Shown: piece by piece, positions 57,845 to 64,000 of the stretch
Layout of the letters: every line of letters begins with the position of its first letter
How positions within the stretch are numbered: the stretch's first letter is position 1
From: HRBIN30 sp964534275
GTDB lineage: Bacteria; Desulfobacterota; Binatia; HRBIN30
Reading direction: 5' to 3'
DNA: 64,000 nt
Assembly: GCA_964534275.1 (NCBI GenBank)
Contig: CAZHQG010000011.1
Location: 51,548 to 115,547 of the forward strand
Notes under the pieces: model-generated
Database searches by the model: none
The model's input: only the letters and a program-made list of their open reading frames with translations
Told to the model about the DNA's origin: nothing
Made by a program: the position numbers and the translations under genes

Positions 57845-58599
57845 ACCGTTTTGCTGGGAAAGTTGCGCTGGTAACCGGGGCCGGGTCGGGCATTGGCCGA
57901 GCGACGGCCGAACGACTTGCCAGCGAAGGCGCGGCCGTTGCTGCGATGGACGTGGTGGCCGATCGCCTCGCGGAAACCGTCGAGAGCATCGCCACGAGCG
58001 GCGCGCAGGTGCTCGCCCTCGAGGCGGACGTCACGAACGAGACCTCCGTTCGAGAAGCAGTCGATCGCGCGGCCGCTACCCTGGGGGGCATCGACATCGT
58101 GATCAATGCGGCCGGAATCGGGCGCGCCGTCCGCTTCGAGGAATTGAGCACGCAGGAGTGGGAGCGCACGCTCCGCGTCAACTTGTTTGGTCCGTTCTTC
58201 GTGACGCAAGCATCCCTGCCGCACCTTTTGCGTCGGCCCGGCGCGAACATCGTGAACGTTTCGTCGATCGCAGGCTTGCGCGGGCAAGCGTACAACACCG
58301 CTTACTGCGCCTCCAAAGCCGGCTTGCTGAACTTCACGCGCGCATTGGCCTTGGAATTTGCAACTCGAGGTTTGCGGGCAAACTGTGTCTGCCCCGGCGG
58401 CGTGAAAACTCCGCTGGTAAAGCATTTCGTTCCGGACAGTACCATGGAGACGCACTTGCTTGCGTACGCCATGCCACCGATCCCCGGGAAATGGGGAAAG
58501 CCCGGAGACGTGGCGGCCGCAATCGCCTTTCTTGCGAGCGAGGAAGCGCGAATGATCAATGGGGCAGCCCTCGTGGTCGACTTTGGCGTGCTTGCTTGA
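57841..58599 (+). CDS. Short-chain dehydrogenase/reductase
   Basis: 252 residues, classical SDR: TGAGSGIG at 12-19, NAAG at 89-92, catalytic Ser near 142, Tyr155 and Lys159 (YCASK). Oxidises or reduces a hydroxyl/keto group with NAD(P). Asp at the end of the second strand (MDVV) suggests NAD preference. Coupled to the isochorismatase-fold gene. Confidence 0.92.
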   Translation: MNRFAGKVALVTGAGSGIGRATAERLASEGAAVAAMDVVADRLAETVESIATSGAQVLALEADVTNETSVREAVDRAAATLGGIDIVINAAGIGRAVRFEELSTQEWERTLRVNLFGPFFVTQASLPHLLRRPGANIVNVSSIAGLRGQAYNTAYCASKAGLLNFTRALALEFATRGLRANCVCPGGVKTPLVKHFVPDSTMETHLLAYAMPPIPGKWGKPGDVAAAIAFLASEEARMINGAALVVDFGVLA

Positions 58600-58616
58600 G
58601 ACTCAGGGAGGCGTCT

Positions 58617-60128
58617 GTGGAACTCATCACCGAGGTACTTGCGCGTCAGGCACGGGAGCGCGGGTCGCGTGTGTTCGTGTGTCACGAAGGCCAGCGTCTC
58701 ACGTACGCGGAGTTCGACGCCGCCACGAATCGCGTCGCGCACGCGCTGCGCGCCCTCGGGGCTTGCAAGGGAGACCGAGTGACCCTGGCGATGACCAACT
58801 CTGTGGAGTATCTGCTCGCTGCCTTTGGAGTTTTGAAAGTGGGGGCAGTGCTCCATCCGGTCAATCCAGCACTCGGGAGTCGCGAACTTTCGTATGTCCT
58901 GAACCACGCCACTCCACGCTTCGTCGTGACCCTCCCAGAAACGGTGCAAGGAATCGACCGCGCCGCCTTGCAACTCGAGCAACCTCCACAGTGGCTCAGT
59001 TTTGGTGGGGGTCCGGACACGATCGATTTGTGGCCTGAGATCCACCGTGCTCCGGAGACACCGGTGGAGGTTCCGTTGTCTCCCGACGACCCCTCGACGC
59101 TTCTCTACACTTCTGGAACAACCGGGAACCCGAAAGGAGTTTTGTTCCACCATCGAAGCACGGGAGCCGCAGGGAAGCACTTTATCGAAACGTTGCAGAT
59201 CACCGAGCACGACGTCATCTTGGCGGTCACTCCACTGTTCCACGGCAATGCGTGGGGCGCTGTGGTGACCGCACTCCAAGCTGGCGGCACGGTTGCCTTT
59301 CCTCGTGCGTTCTCTGCGTCGCAATTTTGGCCGCTGGTGCACGAAGTGGGGGCAACCGTGCTCTACACGCTCGGAACCATCCTGGCCATCTTGTTGGCTC
59401 AGCCGCCAAACGAGCTCGAAAGAACCAGCTCCCTGCGGGTGATTTTGGGCTTGGGCAGTGCTCCGTTGCGAGAGCAAATTCGCAGCCGCTTTGGTGTGCA
59501 TCACGTCGCGGAGTGTTTCGGGTCGACGGATGCCGGTGTGGTCACCATCGAGCCGGTGGGTCAAGAACCGCGGCCTGGTTCTTGCGGGCCGCCTGTACCA
59601 GGGGTTTCGATTCGGATCGTCGACGACGCAGGGCGCGACCTACCCCCGAGGCAAGTGGGCGAAATTGCAGTGCGCTCTCCTCACTGCCTGGCGGAGTATT
59701 TTCGCGATCCGGAACAAACCCGCTTCGCTGTGCGCGAAGGTTGGTTTTTTACCGGCGACCTCGGGTTCGTGGACGAAGATGGGTGGTTGTACTTTGTCGA
59801 CCGCAAGCGCGACGTGATCCGGCGTGGTGGAGAAAACGTGTCGTCCCTGTTCGTGGAAAAGGTTCTCCGCGAACACCCCAACGTGGCTGAGGTGGCGGTG
59901 ATCGGTGTCCCCGATCCGGTCCTCGGCCAGGAAATCAAGGCGTTCGTGGTCCCGCGAGGGCACGTGACCGAAGAGGAGCTGCGCGCTTTTGCGGCTGCGC
60001 GTTTGGCGAAGTTTCAGGTGCCCCGGTACTGGGAGTTTCGCGAGTCCCTTCCCAAAACCCCCACGCAGCGGGTGGAAAAATACAAGTTGCGGGCAGAAGC
60101 TGGCCCGCAAGGCCCACTGCTCGGTTGA
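58617..60128 (+). CDS. Acyl-CoA synthetase / adenylate-forming ligase
   Basis: 503 residues. P-loop LYTSGTTGNPKGVLF, A5 ECFGSTDAGVVTIE, A7 GWFFTGDLGFVDEDGWLYFVDRKRDVIRRGGENV and C-terminal Lys in LPKTPTQRVEKYKL. GTG start follows GGGAGG. Closer to crotonobetaine/carnitine- or short-chain-type CoA ligases than to the FadD19-like pair. Supplies a CoA thioester for the operon pathway. Confidence 0.92.
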   Translation: MELITEVLARQARERGSRVFVCHEGQRLTYAEFDAATNRVAHALRALGACKGDRVTLAMTNSVEYLLAAFGVLKVGAVLHPVNPALGSRELSYVLNHATPRFVVTLPETVQGIDRAALQLEQPPQWLSFGGGPDTIDLWPEIHRAPETPVEVPLSPDDPSTLLYTSGTTGNPKGVLFHHRSTGAAGKHFIETLQITEHDVILAVTPLFHGNAWGAVVTALQAGGTVAFPRAFSASQFWPLVHEVGATVLYTLGTILAILLAQPPNELERTSSLRVILGLGSAPLREQIRSRFGVHHVAECFGSTDAGVVTIEPVGQEPRPGSCGPPVPGVSIRIVDDAGRDLPPRQVGEIAVRSPHCLAEYFRDPEQTRFAVREGWFFTGDLGFVDEDGWLYFVDRKRDVIRRGGENVSSLFVEKVLREHPNVAEVAVIGVPDPVLGQEIKAFVVPRGHVTEEELRAFAAARLAKFQVPRYWEFRESLPKTPTQRVEKYKLRAEAGPQGPLLG

Positions 60129-60194
60129 GTCGTCACGCTGCGTACTTGCATCCTACCATTGGTTGTGGCCACGAATAGGTAAGAGGGAGTTCAG

Positions 60195-61844
60195 ATGGCG
60201 TTTACCCTGCCCGCAATCCACGACGGGATCGCTCGGTTGGTTCCGGACCGCGAGGCGATCGTTGCGCCAACGCGCCGTTTGTCATGGGCCGACTTCGCGC
60301 GGCGTTCTCGCCAGCTTGCTTGGGTGCTGCATCGGGCGGGTCTCGGGTGTCACCGGCCACGCTCAGAATTGGCACCGTGGGAGTCCGGACAAGACCACCT
60401 GGGGATCTATCTTTACAATTGTCCCGAGTACCTCGAGGCAATGGCAGCGGCGTTCCGCGCACGGCTTGCGCCGTTCAACGTGAACTACCGCTACGTGGAG
60501 AAGGAACTCCTGTACCTTTTGCAGGACGCGCGCACGAAGGCACTTGTGTACCATGCCAGCTTCGCCCCGCGCTTGTCGCGCATTCTCCCGCAGTTGCCCG
60601 ATGTCCGGCTGCTGCTGCAGGTGGACGATGGTACCGGCGAGGCACTGCTGCCTGGGGCGCTGGACTACGAGAGCGCTCTCGCCAGCGCTCCCGACGAGCC
60701 GTTGCCCGTCACACCGGACCCGGACGATTTGTACATCGTGTACACTGGGGGCACGACCGGGCAGCCAAAAGGGGTGCTGTGGCGGCAGGAGGATATTTTT
60801 TTTGCCGCGCTTGGCGGAAGAATGCCCGGCGGAGCTCCGGTGCAGTCGTTAGAGGAACTGCTCGAGCGCGTGCCGTACGGTGCGTTCATGCGCATACTGC
60901 CCGCTCCCCCGTTCATGCACGGTGCAGGGCACTGGACGGCATTCATGATTTTACACCAAGGCGGCACGGTGGTGCTGCCACGCGAGGTTCGGCACCTGGA
61001 TCCCGACGATATCTGGCAAACCGTCGAGCGGGAACAAGTTTTCTCTCTGTCGATTGTTGGAGATGCATTTGCCATTCCCTTGTTGGAACAACTTTCCCGG
61101 AAAACCTACGACCTCTCCTGCCTACGCGTCATCGGTTCCGGCGGTGCGCTCTTGTCGCCATCGGTGAAAGCGCAACTATTGCAACGACTCCCGCACGTCA
61201 CCGTCGTCGATGGATTTGGAAGCTCCGAAACTGGTGCCCAGGGCGCTGCGGCCTCGGCAAATCCGTCGGATGTGAGTACCCGGTTTCAAATGGATCCGGA
61301 CACGGTATTGCTCGACGAGCTACGGCAACGCGTGCTGCAACCTAGAGAACGCGAGATCGGATGGATCGCACGCCGAGGCTACGTTCCGTTAGGGTACCTG
61401 GGCGACCGCGAGAAAACCGAGCGAACCTACGTAACCATCGACGGCGTTCGCTACGCCGTGCCCGGCGACCGTGCACAGTATGCAGACGACGGTTCGATCG
61501 TGGTTCTCGGGCGCGACTCGGTGTGTATCAACACCGGTGGCGAGAAAGTGTACGCCGAGGAGGTGGAGCAAGTACTCAAGAGCCACCCAGCAGTCTACGA
61601 CGTGGTGGTTACCGGGACGCCGAGCGAGCGTTGGGGGCAACAGGTGACCGCAGTGGTCTCGTTGCGGCCGGGGTTCACGACAAGCGCCGAAGAACTGCGG
61701 GAGTTCGCTGCGGGTCAGCTCGCCCGGTACAAACTGCCGCGAGCGATCGTATTCGTGAACGAGGTGGTGCGCAGCCCAACCGGTAAGCCGGACTACCGTT
61801 GGGCACGGGAAGTGGCGTTGGAACGCTTGCGCGACCACGGATAA
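60195..61844 (+). CDS. Acyl-CoA synthetase, paralogue of the 46335 protein (FadD19/FadD17-like)
   Basis: 549 residues. Same layout as 46335-48011: insertion after GLGC (HRPRSELAPWESGQDHLGIYLYN), YTGGTTGQPKGVLW, DGFGSSETGAQ, GGEKVYAEEVEQVLKSHPAVYDVVVTG, and C-terminal Lys in SPTGKPDYRW. Sequence similarity between the two is strong along the whole length, so they are paralogues in two separately regulated operons, probably with different acyl specificities. Confidence 0.92.
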   Translation: MAFTLPAIHDGIARLVPDREAIVAPTRRLSWADFARRSRQLAWVLHRAGLGCHRPRSELAPWESGQDHLGIYLYNCPEYLEAMAAAFRARLAPFNVNYRYVEKELLYLLQDARTKALVYHASFAPRLSRILPQLPDVRLLLQVDDGTGEALLPGALDYESALASAPDEPLPVTPDPDDLYIVYTGGTTGQPKGVLWRQEDIFFAALGGRMPGGAPVQSLEELLERVPYGAFMRILPAPPFMHGAGHWTAFMILHQGGTVVLPREVRHLDPDDIWQTVEREQVFSLSIVGDAFAIPLLEQLSRKTYDLSCLRVIGSGGALLSPSVKAQLLQRLPHVTVVDGFGSSETGAQGAAASANPSDVSTRFQMDPDTVLLDELRQRVLQPREREIGWIARRGYVPLGYLGDREKTERTYVTIDGVRYAVPGDRAQYADDGSIVVLGRDSVCINTGGEKVYAEEVEQVLKSHPAVYDVVVTGTPSERWGQQVTAVVSLRPGFTTSAEELREFAAGQLARYKLPRAIVFVNEVVRSPTGKPDYRWAREVALERLRDHG

Positions 61845-61905
61845 CCGGCGTTGCGCTGGTGGAGCGCCTGAAATACGGAAGAACTCAACGGGAGGGGTAT
61901 CGGGC

Positions 61906-63759
61906 ATGGTCGAATTACAGAGAGAGCACAGGTGGATGTTCCTGTTCTGGTTCGCTGAAACAGCCCTGGTGCTCGCGTGTGCGGTTGCTCTTTCAGTGAG
62001 CCCCGTGGGCGCGGCCACCAAGGTTTATCCCGTCAACCGTTGCGTCAGCACCAAGTTGCGGGCCAGTGCGCAGTACTGTCGCAACGTGTTTCAGATTTGG
62101 GCGGCGTTCGAGGGCCACAACGACGCCACCAAACGCGACACGGCACTCGGACGTGCTCGAACACGGCTGGCAAACAAGTGGAGCGCGGCGGAGGCAAAGG
62201 CGCTCGTGCAAGGCTCCGACTGCAGCGATACCACGACGAGTGCAAACAACGCTGCAACGATCGTGGACACGTGGGTCGCGACAACCATGACCCAGATGAA
62301 TACCGGGCTCACGCTTTCCGACCCCGCGCACCTACGCTGCAGTCGCAGCGTGTTGCGAGCAGCGGCAGCACGGTGTAGCGCGTTTTTGGCTGCGGAAGGA
62401 ATGCATTTGCTGAAGCTTGCCAAGGACCCGCAGGGAACCGCCCGCCAGGCTCGCCGCAGCAAAGCGAGTCAGAGGTTCTCGTCGGCGTGGACAAAAGCGA
62501 CGGCAGCGAACTGCCCGACCACCGCGAGCGACGCAAGTTTGCAGTCGACTCTGGATGATGCGGTGGACGCGGTGATCGAGCAGTGCGTGGTGTCGCCCAA
62601 TGTTCCGGACTCGTCCTTCTTGGTTGTGTCGCCTTCGGGACCGGTACCGTATCTTGGTCAAGTCCTGACGCCACGCTGTGCCTTCGACACCCCGTTCCAC
62701 TTTTTTGCCAAGCGTGGCTCCGAGAACAAACTGCTCATTTACTATCAAGGCGGGGGAGCATGTTGGAATTATCTGACGTGCGGCTTTCTGCAGACCTTCG
62801 ACTCGTCGGTGGACCTATCGGGCAGCGACAATCCGAACAATGTCAGTTACGGCGGCTTCGGCAATCCTTCCCATCCCCTCAATCCCTTTGCCAATTGGAG
62901 CGTGGTGTTCGTGCCGTACTGCACCGGCGACCTCCATTTCGGTGATGCTTATCGAACCTACACGGTTGGGGGAACCGTCACCGTGTTGCACCGCGGCTAT
63001 CACAATGCTCGCGTGGTCGAGAAATGGGCGCGAGAGCACTTCGTGAACCCGACCGAGATTTTCGTCACCGGCACGAGCGCGGGTGCTTACGGGGCGCTGT
63101 TCAACGCGCCGCTGCATCACGACGTATGGCCGGCCTCGGTATTTTCGGTCTTGGGCGACGCTGGGAACGGCGTGATTACACCGGATTTCTTGGCGAACGA
63201 GTTTCCCACCTGGAACTTTATCGCCCACGTGCCCCCAGCAATCCCCGGTGTCATAGCCGCCATGCAGGGGGGCGGGATGGCGAGCTACGTGGCCGCGGTT
63301 GCCAATTACTTTCCGAACACTGCTTGGGCTCAGTACACGACCGCTTTCGACGGTGGTACCGGGGGACAGACTGGTTTCTATAACGTGATGCTCAACCCCA
63401 ACAATGTGTTCCAGTGGCCAAACTGGTGGAATGCGAGCTGCGCGTGGAACGCGGCGATGGTGCAGCAAGCCATCACTACGTATGCCGCCGCGCCAGCAAA
63501 TTACCGCTACTACATCGGAGCCGGCTCCCGCCACGGCATGTGGTTTTTGAACAAAGTGTACACGGATCAAAGTGGCGGAGAGTCCATGACGATCGTGGAC
63601 TGGATTCAGGCGATGCGGGCTCGCAGTGCGAGCTGGACCAACGTCACGTGCACCGACTGCGGCAAGGTGTTGTCGGGCGATCCAAAACCGAGCCCGCTCC
63701 AGCTACCGTTTGTCGCTGATAGCTCCTCACCCTCCGGCGTCCGAATTCAATGCCCGTGA
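61906..63759 (+). CDS. Secreted pectinacetylesterase/Notum-like hydrolase with duplicated Cys-rich N-terminal region
   Basis: 617 residues. Signal segment (WFAETALVLACAVALSVSPVGAA), then two ~95-residue Cys-containing helical repeats (CVSTKLRASAQYCRNVFQIW...; CSRSVLRAAAARCSAFLAAE...), then a PF03283-type alpha/beta hydrolase: YYQGGGACWNYLTCGF (oxyanion Gly), nucleophile Ser391 in GTSAGAYGALFN, and catalytic His in GSRHGMWFL. Deacylates polysaccharide or lipid-modified substrates outside the cell. The N-terminal repeats are not part of the esterase fold. Close to the acyl-CoA synthetase operon (61-bp gap). Confidence 0.85.
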   Translation: MVELQREHRWMFLFWFAETALVLACAVALSVSPVGAATKVYPVNRCVSTKLRASAQYCRNVFQIWAAFEGHNDATKRDTALGRARTRLANKWSAAEAKALVQGSDCSDTTTSANNAATIVDTWVATTMTQMNTGLTLSDPAHLRCSRSVLRAAAARCSAFLAAEGMHLLKLAKDPQGTARQARRSKASQRFSSAWTKATAANCPTTASDASLQSTLDDAVDAVIEQCVVSPNVPDSSFLVVSPSGPVPYLGQVLTPRCAFDTPFHFFAKRGSENKLLIYYQGGGACWNYLTCGFLQTFDSSVDLSGSDNPNNVSYGGFGNPSHPLNPFANWSVVFVPYCTGDLHFGDAYRTYTVGGTVTVLHRGYHNARVVEKWAREHFVNPTEIFVTGTSAGAYGALFNAPLHHDVWPASVFSVLGDAGNGVITPDFLANEFPTWNFIAHVPPAIPGVIAAMQGGGMASYVAAVANYFPNTAWAQYTTAFDGGTGGQTGFYNVMLNPNNVFQWPNWWNASCAWNAAMVQQAITTYAAAPANYRYYIGAGSRHGMWFLNKVYTDQSGGESMTIVDWIQAMRARSASWTNVTCTDCGKVLSGDPKPSPLQLPFVADSSSPSGVRIQCP

Positions 63760-63775
63760 ATTGAGCCGATGAGCG

Positions 63776-64000
63776 TCAGCACCACTTCCGGGTATCAGTC
63801 CAGAATGTAAGGACGTCGGCCCTACCCTCTCCGTCGTGCTGCGATTCCTGCGTCGTCTCGCCCTCCACATCCGAGGTTCCAGGAAGACCGGAACGGCTCT
63901 CTCTTCCGCCCCGTGGAGAGGAAAGCTCCGCGGCCGCCTGAGACCGGTCGCGCGTTGCCACCCCCGCAGGTACGTGGAGCAGCACGCTCCGGCCGTCTTC
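63776..64000 (-). CDS. Possible C-terminal end of a minus-strand gene (partial)
   Basis: Open minus-strand frame from the window edge: about 74 residues starting EDGRSVLLHVPAGVATRD and ending TFWTDTRKWC. Composition of the first part is plausible for coding, but no motif identifies it and the tail looks disordered. Reported as a possibility only. Confidence 0.3.
   Translation of the reverse strand, partial: EDGRSVLLHVPAGVATRDRSQAAAELSSPRGGRESRSGLPGTSDVEGETTQESQHDGEGRADVLTFWTDTRKWC

Noticed and set aside
57768..60128. A 786-codon open frame spanning the SDR and acyl-CoA synthetase genes
   Set aside because: Its first ~280 codons run in a different frame through the SDR gene and give Arg/Gly-rich nonsense; only the part from the GTG at 58617 is a real gene.

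Overview
This 64-kb window is GC-rich bacterial chromosome. Its housekeeping genes (dnaE, hflX, guaA, guaB, der, mgtE, a PgsA-like enzyme, tRNA-Arg) are interleaved with a large set of acyl-CoA and side-chain catabolic genes: Cys-less thiolase-like proteins paired with DUF35 proteins, crotonases, acyl-CoA synthetases, P450 with ferredoxin, a flavin-dependent LLM-type oxidoreductase, amidohydrolase, DUF1329 and LolA-like envelope proteins. Secreted proteins with Thr-Pro-rich linkers, a dockerin-like Ca-binding tail and Cys-rich duplications, together with this gene mix, suggest a deltaproteobacterial / Binatota-like environmental lineage. That is an inference from gene style; no 16S gene is present.

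Layout. 1-2.4 kb: end of a peptide-type ABC transporter operon (minus strand). 2.4-5.1 kb: HTH-TPR protein, a TPR-like lipoprotein ending in a haem motif, a SnoaL-like protein. 5.1-12.5 kb: two divergent catabolic operons around a shared promoter/operator. 12.5-31.2 kb: envelope, signalling and core genes. 31.5-37.2 kb: a 5.6-kb integrative element in the 3' end of tRNA-Arg(CCT), bounded by 59-bp perfect direct repeats, with tyrosine integrase, excisionase-like proteins, a RecA-like ATPase and a TerS-like HTH protein. 37.5-42 kb: a secreted beta-helix/cohesin/dockerin-like protein, HIT, YceI and DUF1329 proteins. 42.1-51.6 kb: a six-gene DUF35/thiolase/crotonase/acyl-CoA synthetase operon followed by a TetR-P450-ferredoxin-cyclase operon. 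51.5-61.8 kb: a second TetR gene divergent from an eight-gene operon (LLM oxidoreductase, ALDH, ADH, amidohydrolase, isochorismatase-fold, SDR, two acyl-CoA synthetases). 61.9-63.8 kb: a secreted pectinacetylesterase-like hydrolase.

How it fits together. Three operons (starts at 8278, 42159 and 48426) carry the same promoter/operator: a TTGAC(A/G) -35 box followed directly by the palindrome AACAAACGTTTGTT, with the start codon in each case exactly 38 nt from the first base of the -35 box and no Shine-Dalgarno. One of the three drives a TetR gene, so these genes look like one autoregulated regulon with leaderless transcripts. Its products (P450, acyl-CoA synthetase, acyl-CoA dehydrogenase, crotonases, Ltp2-like aldolases with DUF35 partners) would be a pathway that activates and shortens the side chain of a hydrophobic substrate such as a sterol or terpenoid. 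The substrate is inferred, not shown.

The most unusual structure is inside the integrative element: five copies of a ~40-bp inverted repeat (AACTTCACTTCTAC ... GTAGAAGTGAAGT). Two lie between genes and three lie in frame within the C-terminal tail of the ATPase gene. One intergenic copy, read on the opposite strand, encodes the same 13-residue peptide as the last in-frame copy.
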